From the NCBI GenBank assembly GCA_030427215.1, contig JAUHXB010000030.1:1-9760 (forward strand): 9,760 nt of DNA. Reading direction: 5' to 3'. This document shows positions 1 through 6,236 of the stretch, in pieces (position 1 is the stretch's first letter; each line of letters begins with the position of its first letter). The notes below the pieces were generated by a model, which saw only the letters and a program-made list of their open reading frames with translations, made no database searches and was not told the origin of the DNA. Source of the DNA: Alphaproteobacteria bacterium (GTDB lineage: Bacteria > Pseudomonadota > Alphaproteobacteria > Micavibrionales > UBA1664). The translations under genes and the position numbers were made by a program.

Positions 1-395
1 AACCCCAAACCTATATGAATTTATCGGGGGAAGCGGTGCAACCCATTGCCGCCTTTTATAAAATTGTGCCAGAAAATATTTTTGTCTTTCACGATGAATT
101 GGATTTGGTGGCGGGCGTGATCAAGGTTAAAAAAGGCGGAGGCAACGCGGGACATAACGGATTGAAATCCATTTCAAAATTAATGGGTACAGATGATTAC
201 CACCGTGTCCGCATGGGCATAGAGCATCCGGGAGATAAAGCCCGCGTCAATGGGCATGTTTTGGGTAATTTTAGGGATGAGGAGTACCAGTGGCTTGAGC
301 CATTGTTAAAAAATATTGCAATTTATGTCCGTGATCTGTTAAATAAACCCAGTGACTTCACAGGGAAAGTCATGCAAGAGATGAGGGAGAAGTAA
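1..395 (+). CDS. pth: Peptidyl-tRNA hydrolase, 5'-truncated by the window edge
   Basis: Pth cleaves the ester bond of peptidyl-tRNAs released prematurely from the ribosome and recycles the tRNA in the cytoplasm. The reading frame is open from base 3 and reads PQTYMNLSG, the conserved Pth motif carrying the substrate-binding Asn (Asn68 in E. coli). Counting from the Met at base 15, the Asn is residue 2, HDELD places the Asp equivalent to Asp93 at residue 27, and GHNGL places the Asn equivalent to Asn114 at residue 48. All three fit the E. coli spacing exactly. Roughly the first 60 residues, including the catalytic His near position 20, lie outside the window, so the Met at base 15 is internal and not the start. 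The C-terminus looks complete. The stop codon overlaps the next start codon by one base. Confidence 0.96.
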   Translation, partial: PQTYMNLSGEAVQPIAAFYKIVPENIFVFHDELDLVAGVIKVKKGGGNAGHNGLKSISKLMGTDDYHRVRMGIEHPGDKARVNGHVLGNFRDEEYQWLEPLLKNIAIYVRDLLNKPSDFTGKVMQEMREK

Positions 396-646
396 TGGCG
401 AAGACTATTTACGAAGTTAGGAAAGAAATAGCTTACGAAACAGGCAGGGCAGCAAGACAATTTGCATTGCGTAATGGTTTAGGTCATATCGGAGTAATTG
501 TTGTTTCACCAGAACGGCAGGACAGAAACTTATACAATGTTCTTCTTCGAACAGATTTTCCAGAGAGTGATCATCTACGGATTTTAGATTTTGTGGCTCA
601 TAATATTAGAGATTCACACTCATCAAGCAAGACTTTAGCTATTTAA
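395..646 (+). CDS. Unrecognised 83-residue protein coupled to pth
   Basis: I do not recognise this protein family. The ATG uses the last base of the pth stop codon, and a GGGAG sequence about five bases upstream supports this start, so translation is probably coupled to pth. The product is small, soluble-looking and basic in its first half, with a hydrophobic strand GVIVV near residues 33-37. There is no signal peptide, membrane segment or cysteine. Five of its nine arginines are AGA or AGG, whereas all ten in ychF that I checked are CGN, so its base use differs from the neighbouring housekeeping gene. That points to acquisition or to relaxed constraint. It ends in a serine-rich tail whose stop codon lies in the loop of a perfect hairpin. 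The overlap and ribosome binding site make a real gene likely; the function is open. Confidence 0.62.
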   Translation: MAKTIYEVRKEIAYETGRAARQFALRNGLGHIGVIVVSPERQDRNLYNVLLRTDFPESDHLRILDFVAHNIRDSHSSSKTLAI

Positions 647-655
647 AATAGCTAA
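635..655 (+). terminator. Perfect hairpin enclosing a stop codon, possible weak terminator
   Basis: TTAGCTATT at 635-643 is the exact reverse complement of AATAGCTAA at 647-655. The three-base loop is the TAA stop codon of the preceding 83-residue ORF. The stem is AT-rich and no T-run follows, so it is a poor intrinsic terminator. It may instead stabilise the 3' end of the pth transcript. Confidence 0.35.
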
Positions 656-680
656 GCGTCTTCCTGTAGGAGAAATTTCA

Positions 681-760
681 CAGTAAGACGCTAAGACACT
701 AAGGATTTTATTTCTCTTCTTCTTCGTGTCAACTTAGTGCTTCTTAGTGAACTTCGTGTT
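681..760. repeat. Degenerate short-repeat cluster (CTTAGTG / CTTCGTGT units)
   Basis: This non-coding stretch is built from short related words. CTTCGTGT occurs at 722-729 and 752-759. CTTAGTG occurs at 733-739 and 743-749, and its reverse complement CACTAAG at 697-703, preceded by AAGACGCTAAG. It therefore contains both direct repeats and an inverted pair able to fold around the T-rich centre. The word pattern resembles dispersed intergenic repeats I have seen in many bacterial genomes. No open frame or RNA gene is evident here. Confidence 0.5.
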
Positions 761-778
761 AAAAAAACTTCTAAAGCA

Positions 779-913
779 TAGATTGCCGCAGTCACTCCGT
801 TCCTTCGCAATGACGGAAGTTAAAAAATCCCGTGTCATTCGGTGACTTCCGTGGTACATAAATCTCTAATTTCGTCATTGCCTGAATCTCGTAAGAGATT
901 CTAAGGCAATCTA
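779..913. repeat. Nested palindromic intergenic repeat mosaic
   Basis: Four inverted pairs are visible. TAGATTGCC at 779-787 pairs with GGCAATCTA at 905-913 and closes the whole unit. GCAATGACG at 807-815 pairs with CGTCATTGC at 873-881. ACGGAAGT at 813-820 pairs with ACTTCCGT at 845-852. GAATCTC at 884-890 pairs with GAGATTC at 895-901 around a GTAA loop. Some pairs exclude each other, so alternative folds are possible. The core words, GATTGCCGC followed by CTTCGCAATGACG, resemble a dispersed palindromic repeat common between genes of Rickettsiales and other alphaproteobacteria. That comparison is from memory, not from a search. Confidence 0.65.
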
Positions 914-919
914 GAATGT

Positions 920-948
920 TTGTTTTTAGTTCTGGATTCCCCTAGAAT
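920..948 (+). promoter_or_regulatory. Possible ychF promoter
   Basis: TTGTTT at 920-925 is followed after 17 bases by TAGAAT at 943-948, a five-of-six match to the -10 consensus. The -35 match is poor. Transcription would start near 955, giving a leader of about 45 bases. The -10 box overlaps the repeat hairpin, so the repeat may have brought or altered the promoter. Confidence 0.3.
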
Positions 949-975
949 TTGATAAATCAAATTCGGGAAATGACG
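931..975. repeat. Palindromic repeat with TTCCC...GGGAA arms, before ychF
   Basis: GAATTTGA at 945-952 and TCAAATTC at 957-964 form a perfect 8-base stem with a TAAA loop. TTCCC at 937-941 and GGGAA at 965-969 extend it beyond a three-base bulge, and the unit ends in ATGACG. The outline TCTGGATTCCC...GGGAAATGACG resembles a widespread class of bacterial intergenic repeats (comparable to the ATTCCC...GGGAAT ends of Neisseria dRS3). It directly precedes the ychF ribosome binding site, so it may lie in the ychF leader. Confidence 0.55.
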
Positions 976-998
976 CATGAGAGAAAAGGATAAATATC

Positions 999-2099
999 AT
1001 GGGATTCAATTGTGGAATCGTTGGCCTACCCAACGTTGGAAAATCAACCTTATTCAATGCGTTAACCGCAACGGCGAATGCACAGGCCGCGAATTTTCCG
1101 TTTTGTACAATTGAACCCAATGTCGGGCGTGTTGCCGTTCCTGATACGCGCCTAGATGATATTGCGAAATTGGCGGGATCGGCCAATATTATTCCTGCGC
1201 AATTGGAATTTGTTGATATTGCCGGCCTTGTAAAGGGCGCGTCAAAGGGTGAGGGCTTGGGTAATCAATTCCTTGCCAATATCCGTGAAACAGATGCTAT
1301 TATTCATGTGCTTCGCTGTTTCGAAGATGGCGATATCACTCATGTGGAAGGGTCTGTTGACCCAATCCGTGATGCGGAAATTATTGAAACGGAGTTAATG
1401 TTGGCGGATTTGGAATCCATCGATAAACAAATCACAAACATGACGAAAAAGGTCAAAGGCGCGGATAAAGACGCCGCCGCATTATTGGATGTCGCGCAAA
1501 AAGTGAAGGTCGCGTTGGATGCGGGTGAACCCGTTCGCACGGTTGATCTGTCCGATGATGAATTGCCCTTGCTTAAAAAATTACAAATGATCACGTCGAA
1601 ACCTGTTTTATATGTGTGTAATGTCAACGAAGATGACGCGGCAAAAGGGAATGATTTTTCCAGTAAGGTCGCGGATATGGCTAAGGCTCAAAACGCCAAT
1701 ATGGTTGTTATTTCCGCGGCGATTGAGGCCGAAATTTCAACATTGGAAACGGCGGATGAAAAGGCCGAATTTTTGGATAGTTTGGGTTTGGAAGAGGCAG
1801 GATTGGATAAAATTATTCGATCTGGATTTGATCTGCTATCCCTTCAAACATATTTTACGGCAGGTCCAAAAGAAACACGCGCATGGACAATCCATAAAGG
1901 GGATAAGGCACCACAAGCCGCAGGCGTTATTCATACCGACTTCCAAAAAGGATTTATCCGCGCTGAAACAACGGCCTTCGATGATTACGTCGCTAATGGC
2001 GGTGAACAAGGCGCAAAAGAAAAAGGCAAAACCCGCCAAGAAGGGAAAGACTACGTCGTGCAAGATGGTGATATAATTTTATTTAAATTCAATGTTTAA
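999..2099 (+). CDS. ychF: Redox-regulated ATPase YchF (Obg-like ATPase)
   Basis: YchF is a universally conserved P-loop NTPase of the Obg family that prefers ATP and associates with ribosomes and, in some species, the proteasome or stress responses. The P-loop GLPNVGKST lies at residues 9-17. The switch region has DIAGLVKGASKGEGLGNQF. The usual NKxD specificity motif is replaced by N208-V-N-E211, the NxxE form that marks ATP-using YchF proteins. A coiled-coil alpha-helical insertion follows the G3 region, and the C-terminal part (about 280-366) is the TGS-like domain ending in DYVVQDGDIILFKFNV. Its length of 366 residues matches the family (363 in E. coli). The ATG is preceded by AAAAGGA eight bases upstream. 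Its pairing with pth is common in proteobacteria. The stop codon overlaps that of the opposite-strand gene. Confidence 0.97.
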   Translation: MGFNCGIVGLPNVGKSTLFNALTATANAQAANFPFCTIEPNVGRVAVPDTRLDDIAKLAGSANIIPAQLEFVDIAGLVKGASKGEGLGNQFLANIRETDAIIHVLRCFEDGDITHVEGSVDPIRDAEIIETELMLADLESIDKQITNMTKKVKGADKDAAALLDVAQKVKVALDAGEPVRTVDLSDDELPLLKKLQMITSKPVLYVCNVNEDDAAKGNDFSSKVADMAKAQNANMVVISAAIEAEISTLETADEKAEFLDSLGLEEAGLDKIIRSGFDLLSLQTYFTAGPKETRAWTIHKGDKAPQAAGVIHTDFQKGFIRAETTAFDDYVANGGEQGAKEKGKTRQEGKDYVVQDGDIILFKFNV

Positions 2100-3046
2100 T
2101 TCATTGTAATTAATACTTTTTTTCCTGTTGTGATGTTATTTCCATTAACGTTACGGGTCAATGTTATGCGTCCTGTGTAAACACCGACATCCCATAAAAT
2201 ATTTTTTTGCAAGGTTGGGAAATAGATTGGGAAATAATCTTTTGAGCTTTTTGCAATAATTTTATAGTCGTTTAAAATTCGTCCATCTGGGGTGAGGATG
2301 GACAGATCAATTTGATCTTTTTCACGAACATTCATGATTAATCCCCACAGAGATAATTGAGGCGCATCGTTTGAAATTGCGTTTAATGATTTAGCCGTGC
2401 CATTTAAAATATCACTATTTCCAACCGGTCTGTTGCTAAATCCAACGGATGTGACGTTCGCTGGTTCATAAAGGGGGTTTGACCCGCCCGTCCACATGGG
2501 GGCGGCATTATCACTGCATCCCTCTAATACGGTACGTCCACCAAAGGGATCAAAGATCATGCCATTACGTAACAGGGCATAGGATAGGCGCGGCCAATTG
2601 GTTTGACCACTCATTCCAACCGCGCCCAATATTTGCCCTGCTTTGACGATTTGCCCTTCGCGAACCTGCAATGAATTTTCTTTTAGGTGACAATAACTGC
2701 TCTCCCACCCTTTATCATGTTCGATCGCAACGCGAACACCGCAAAATCCTCCAATATTTTTTGCGGTTTTGACTTCACCATTCGCAACGGCAATCACAGG
2801 GATATTGCTGTTAACTGCGGATCGTGAGGCCAATGAAATATGCGTGGATTTGTTACTGTCTGTGGCCTTTTTTCCACACATGTAATCTTCGACTTTGCCC
2901 GTACGGTTTTCCAAATCAACATGATTTGTGATCCAGCAATTATCCATTAATCGGCACGCAACGGGAAACCGCAAATCAATCGCGTGCGCCACCGTTGGGA
3001 TAAACATGATGAATATGATGCTAAGTGTTTGACATGTTTTGACCAT
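2096..3046 (-). CDS. Secreted LytM/M23-like protein, probably catalytically dead
   Basis: M23 peptidases are zinc enzymes that cut peptidoglycan cross-bridges; degenerate members such as EnvC and NlpD instead activate amidases. I chose the ATG at 3046 because it gives a clean Sec signal, MVKTCQTLSIIFIMFIPTVAHA, cut before ID (316 residues in all). A TTG at 3067 would add seven residues, and neither start has a clear ribosome binding site. The LytM fold is recognisable at about residues 55-170: PVIAVANGEVK, GVRVAIEHDKGWESSYCHL, REGQIVKAGQILGAVGMSG and RNGMIFDPFGG. However, the H-x3-D zinc motif is replaced by SNKSTHISLA (about 64-73), and the HxH motif after the SG turn reads WPRLSY (152-157). 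Only the YCHL histidine (120) remains. About 130 further residues form a C-terminal region I do not recognise. It is divergent from the ABC exporter and convergent with ychF. Confidence 0.82.
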   Translation of the reverse strand: MVKTCQTLSIIFIMFIPTVAHAIDLRFPVACRLMDNCWITNHVDLENRTGKVEDYMCGKKATDSNKSTHISLASRSAVNSNIPVIAVANGEVKTAKNIGGFCGVRVAIEHDKGWESSYCHLKENSLQVREGQIVKAGQILGAVGMSGQTNWPRLSYALLRNGMIFDPFGGRTVLEGCSDNAAPMWTGGSNPLYEPANVTSVGFSNRPVGNSDILNGTAKSLNAISNDAPQLSLWGLIMNVREKDQIDLSILTPDGRILNDYKIIAKSSKDYFPIYFPTLQKNILWDVGVYTGRITLTRNVNGNNITTGKKVLITMN

Positions 3047-3057
3047 AAAGCAATGAT
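3029..3057 (+). promoter_or_regulatory. Candidate promoter for the ABC exporter operon
   Basis: A perfect TTGACA at 3029-3034 is followed after 17 bases by AATGAT at 3052-3057, a four-of-six match to the -10 box. Transcription would begin near 3064, about 20 bases before the ABC exporter ATG at 3085. The -35 box lies inside the signal-peptide codons of the opposite-strand M23-like gene. The two start codons are too close (38 bases apart) for separate promoter space. Confidence 0.45.
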
Positions 3058-3084
3058 AGCACAACAAAATTGGAAGAATAAGGC

Positions 3085-4848
3085 ATGGAAAAAGACAATC
3101 TAAAACAAAAAAATGTGTGGGCTATCGTGCGCCGTGTTTTTAAGGCTTATATTAAACCCTATGGTGGCAATTTGTCCGTTGCTATTTTTTGGATGGTTAT
3201 AGCCGCGTCAATGACGGGTATTTTTGCGTGGATTATTGGCCCCGTCATGGATGAAATAATGGTGAAGGGAAACAAGGATATGATCCTTCCTATCGCTGGG
3301 ATTTTATTTGTGTGTTTGTGTATGCGCGGTATATCAACGTACTTTCATACTGTGAAAATGGGAATTATTGGTCATTCCCTTGTCGCCGATATTCAGGGCG
3401 ATTTATTCAAACACATGATCAAGCTGGATTTACAATATTTTCAGGATAATCACAGCGGATCACTGGTCGCCCGCGTGATTTCAGATGTGCAAGTCATGCG
3501 TACGGCCTTGAGTGATAGTTTAACGGGCATTGGTAAAAATTTGATTACGCTTATTATTTTGGTCGGTGTGATGTTTGCGCGGGATTGGGTTTTGGCGATT
3601 GCAGCCTTTACCATTTTTCCGTTGGCGGCTTATTATGTTGCACGTTTGGGTAAAAAAATGCGTAACATTTCAACCCGGACGCAAGATGCAATCGGGGGAA
3701 TGTCATCGGGTTTAAGCCAGACATTTCAGGCCATTCGCCAAGTCCGCGCCTTTGGCCGAGAACAATTCGAGGCCAGTCGGTCACAGGTTACATTGGATCG
3801 CGTTAAAGACCTCAATATTAAAAACACAAAGACCAGTAATCTTTCAACGCCGGTCAATGATGTGTTGGTCGGTATTATTTTATTTGGTGTGATTTTTTAT
3901 GGCGGGCATCAGGTTGCAAATGGCGCGGCAAGCGCGGGGGACATCATGTCATTTATCGCGGCGTTTTTAATGGCCTATGAGCCGATGAAAAAACTGGCAA
4001 AATTAAACAATCATTTGAATGTTGGAATTGGTGCGGCGGATCGCGTGTTTGATGTGATGGATACACCATTGGGGATTGAAAAGGCAAAGCGCCTGCCTAA
4101 ATTCAAGGCTAAAAAATCAATGGATATTGTGTTTGATGATGTGTCATTTGCCTATGATAATGGCGAAACGGTTCTGGATCATGTGTCTTTGACGGCACAG
4201 GCGGGAAAGGTCACGGCCTTGATTGGACCATCAGGTGGCGGAAAAACAACAATTCTCAATTTAATTCCCCGATTTTACGATGTCATGGATGGATGTGTTT
4301 TGGTGAATGGGCAGGATGTATCCAAAGTGTCTCTCTCATCCCTGCGTGATCATATTGCGTGGGTGTCACAAGATATCGTTATATTTGATGACAGTGTGAC
4401 CGCTAATATTGCCTATGGGATGGACGGGGCGAGTGAAAAAGACATCATCAAGGCCGCAAAATCAGCTTTCGCCCATGATTTTATTATGGATTTGCCAAAT
4501 GGATATGACACACAATTAGGCGAGGATGGAACATCCTTATCAGGCGGGCAGCGTCAACGTATTGCGCTGGCTCGCGCGTTTTTAAGGAATGCACCTATCT
4601 TATTATTGGACGAGGCAACAAGTGCTTTGGATAATGACTCTGAACGATTTATTCAGGAATCTTTAGATAAATTACAAAAGGGGAGAACGACTTTGGTGAT
4701 TGCACACCGTCTGTCCACCATTGAAAAGGCCGACCACATAATTGTCCTTGATAAAGGGAAAGTTGTGGAGGAGGGAACGCATGCGTCCCTTTCACGCAAG
4801 AAAAATGGATTGTATAAACAATTGAAAAACGCCTCTGCAAATGCTTAA
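3085..4848 (+). CDS. ABC exporter, MsbA-like half-transporter (permease fused to ATPase)
   Basis: This is a type-IV (ABCB-type) exporter half-molecule working as a homodimer in the inner membrane. The N-terminal 310 or so residues hold about six transmembrane helices, with the coupling-loop region FQAIRQVRAFGREQ typical of MsbA-like proteins. The ATPase domain has the A-loop region FAYDNGETVL, Walker A GPSGGGKTT (381-389), Q-loop WVSQD, signature LSGGQ (485-489), Walker B LLLDE with D509-E510 and the D-loop SALD, and H-loop His541. All ATP-site residues are intact, and 587 residues is normal. A ribosome binding site GGAAGAATAAGG precedes the ATG. MsbA flips lipid A-core, and the overall pattern suits that family, but the substrate cannot be fixed from sequence and a multidrug or lipid exporter is equally possible. 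Its last eight bases overlap the hydrolase start, which suggests one operon. Confidence 0.93.
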   Translation: MEKDNLKQKNVWAIVRRVFKAYIKPYGGNLSVAIFWMVIAASMTGIFAWIIGPVMDEIMVKGNKDMILPIAGILFVCLCMRGISTYFHTVKMGIIGHSLVADIQGDLFKHMIKLDLQYFQDNHSGSLVARVISDVQVMRTALSDSLTGIGKNLITLIILVGVMFARDWVLAIAAFTIFPLAAYYVARLGKKMRNISTRTQDAIGGMSSGLSQTFQAIRQVRAFGREQFEASRSQVTLDRVKDLNIKNTKTSNLSTPVNDVLVGIILFGVIFYGGHQVANGAASAGDIMSFIAAFLMAYEPMKKLAKLNNHLNVGIGAADRVFDVMDTPLGIEKAKRLPKFKAKKSMDIVFDDVSFAYDNGETVLDHVSLTAQAGKVTALIGPSGGGKTTILNLIPRFYDVMDGCVLVNGQDVSKVSLSSLRDHIAWVSQDIVIFDDSVTANIAYGMDGASEKDIIKAAKSAFAHDFIMDLPNGYDTQLGEDGTSLSGGQRQRIALARAFLRNAPILLLDEATSALDNDSERFIQESLDKLQKGRTTLVIAHRLSTIEKADHIIVLDKGKVVEEGTHASLSRKKNGLYKQLKNASANA

Positions 4849-5617
4849 AAACGTTTGTATATCGATACTTATAGCCTATCTTGCTGTTCTATTTTTGATG
4901 ACGGTATTTCAGCGATCATTTATTTACCATCCAAGCATCTTTGAAAATTACGACCAATCAAAATTAAATCAGATTAATGCATTGGTCGTCAGTGATCAAA
5001 ATTTGGAATGGTTATTTCTGCCCGCATATCAGTCGGCAAACAAGACGTTAATATATTTTCATGGAAACGGATGGCACGCGCTTGGTCGTGCGAATAAGGC
5101 GGAACGATGGCGTCAAAACGGATTTAACGTTGTTTTGATGGAATACCCGGGATATGGCACAAACGCAGGAACACCAAAAGAGGACAGTTTTTATAAAGCC
5201 GCGCGTGTCACAATCAATAAAACGCTTACAGATTTTCCAAATACTCAACTTTATTTCTATGGTGAATCAATTGGAACGGGCGTTGCCGTTCAAATGGCAA
5301 CGGAATATGATGAACGTGCCGTTATTATTGAGGGTGGTTTTTCTTCACTCACCGATGTTGCATGGAACAGATACCCATTTTTACCCGTGCCATTATTATT
5401 AAAAGATAAATTTGATAACCTATCTAAAGTTAATAATGTTGGGTCAAAATTACTCCTTATTCATGGAAGGCGCGACCGCACAGTGCCGTATCGTTATGCT
5501 CAAAAATTATATGATGAATATGAAGGGGAGAAGTTATTTATCACTTTGGATCAGGCCGCGCACAATAATAAATACGATTACTTTGATATAGGGCTGGTTT
5601 TATCCTTTTTAAAATAA
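4841..5617 (+). CDS. Membrane-anchored alpha/beta hydrolase (Bem46/ABHD13-like)
   Basis: This is a serine hydrolase of the alpha/beta fold, probably an esterase or acyl hydrolase; its substrate is unknown. Residues 5-24 form one hydrophobic N-terminal helix (CISILIAYLAVLFLMTVFQR) that should anchor it, followed by the FIYHPS motif common in Bem46-like proteins. The oxyanion-hole turn HGNGW comes before the nucleophile elbow GESIG (141-145, Ser143). The acidic residue is Asp212 in HGRRDRTVP, and the catalytic His241 lies in AAHNN. The triad order and spacing are complete. The length of 258 residues is usual for the group. The start lies eight bases inside the ABC exporter gene, so translation is probably coupled; the pair may act on the same envelope lipid, but that is inference. 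Confidence 0.88.
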   Translation: MLKNVCISILIAYLAVLFLMTVFQRSFIYHPSIFENYDQSKLNQINALVVSDQNLEWLFLPAYQSANKTLIYFHGNGWHALGRANKAERWRQNGFNVVLMEYPGYGTNAGTPKEDSFYKAARVTINKTLTDFPNTQLYFYGESIGTGVAVQMATEYDERAVIIEGGFSSLTDVAWNRYPFLPVPLLLKDKFDNLSKVNNVGSKLLLIHGRRDRTVPYRYAQKLYDEYEGEKLFITLDQAAHNNKYDYFDIGLVLSFLK

Positions 5618-5630
5618 TGTCATTTTTATG

Positions 5631-5658
5631 TTGCATGCGCGAATAAGGGGCGTATAGT
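5631..5658 (+). promoter_or_regulatory. Probable promoter of the CBS-transporter-DUF192 operon
   Basis: TTGCAT at 5631-5636 and TATAGT at 5653-5658 are separated by 16 bases and lie just downstream of the hydrolase stop. GTATAGTGCCCGC has the look of a standard alphaproteobacterial housekeeping -10 and start region. A start near 5665 would leave a leader of about 65 bases, with AAAAAGGAG as ribosome binding site before the ATG at 5731. I see no convincing terminator between the hydrolase stop and this promoter. Confidence 0.55.
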
Positions 5659-5730
5659 GCCCGCGGATTTAACGAAAATATTTGATTCGTGGATTCAAAA
5701 ATGTAATCAAAAGAAAAAGGAGACATTACA

Positions 5731-6216
5731 ATGTCACCAGAGCGAATTTTATCAAAGCTTGGTATAGATAATATTATAACCGCAAATTCTGAAGATACGG
5801 TAGAACAAGTTTTGCGTCTGTTAGACGATAAACAAGTTCGTGCCGTTCCTGTCGTTAATGATGCAGGCGAATTTAAAGGCATGTTTAGCACACATGAAGT
5901 GATCAAATCACTTGTTCCATCTTATATGGTGGATGGTATGCAAACATTGGATTTTGCCGCTGGCGCCTCGGATACATTGGCATCACGTTTGCGCAAGTTA
6001 TATCCAACACGTGTTGGCGATCATGTGAGCAGTGAAGATTGCATCAAAATCACGGATAAAACCCAAACATGGGAAGTGTTAAGAATGCTATCCAAATATG
6101 GATCGCCAATACCTGCCATTAATGGTGGTGGACATCTTATTGGTTTGATCTCAGAACAATCCGCGATTGAGGCTCTATTAAAAATGGAAGCCGACGAAGA
6201 AGAAACAGCAGAATAA
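5731..6216 (+). CDS. Two-CBS-domain protein
   Basis: CBS domain pairs bind adenosine nucleotides or related ligands and regulate enzymes, channels and transporters. The protein is 161 residues with no membrane segment. The first CBS repeat covers about residues 8-65, with the typical EDTVEQVLRLLDDKQVRAVPVVNDAGEFKGMFSTHEV. The second covers about 95-155, with DHVSSEDCIKITDKTQTWEVLRMLSKYGSPIPAI and GGHLIGLISEQSAIEALL. The tail is acidic. No enzyme or DNA-binding domain is attached, so it should act on a partner. It sits 20 bases upstream of the NhaD-type transporter gene, so the partner may be that transporter (inference). A strong AAAAAGGAG lies about ten bases before the ATG. Confidence 0.9.
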   Translation: MSPERILSKLGIDNIITANSEDTVEQVLRLLDDKQVRAVPVVNDAGEFKGMFSTHEVIKSLVPSYMVDGMQTLDFAAGASDTLASRLRKLYPTRVGDHVSSEDCIKITDKTQTWEVLRMLSKYGSPIPAINGGGHLIGLISEQSAIEALLKMEADEEETAE

Positions 6217-6236
6217 CAAACAGGGAGTTATAAATT

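Noticed and set aside
779..975. CRISPR-like array upstream of ychF
   Set aside because: The repeats are of different kinds and inverted, with no regular repeat-spacer period.
926..1186. Minus-strand open frame over the ychF start
   Set aside because: It runs antisense through the ychF P-loop codons and the repeat; no start signal supports it.
1612..2076. Long overlapping open frame inside ychF
   Set aside because: It is a shadow frame of the conserved ychF coding sequence, with basic, low-complexity translation and no family resemblance.
5541..5906. Minus-strand open frame across the CBS gene promoter
   Set aside because: It overlaps two well-supported plus-strand genes, lacks a ribosome binding site, and has no recognisable motif.
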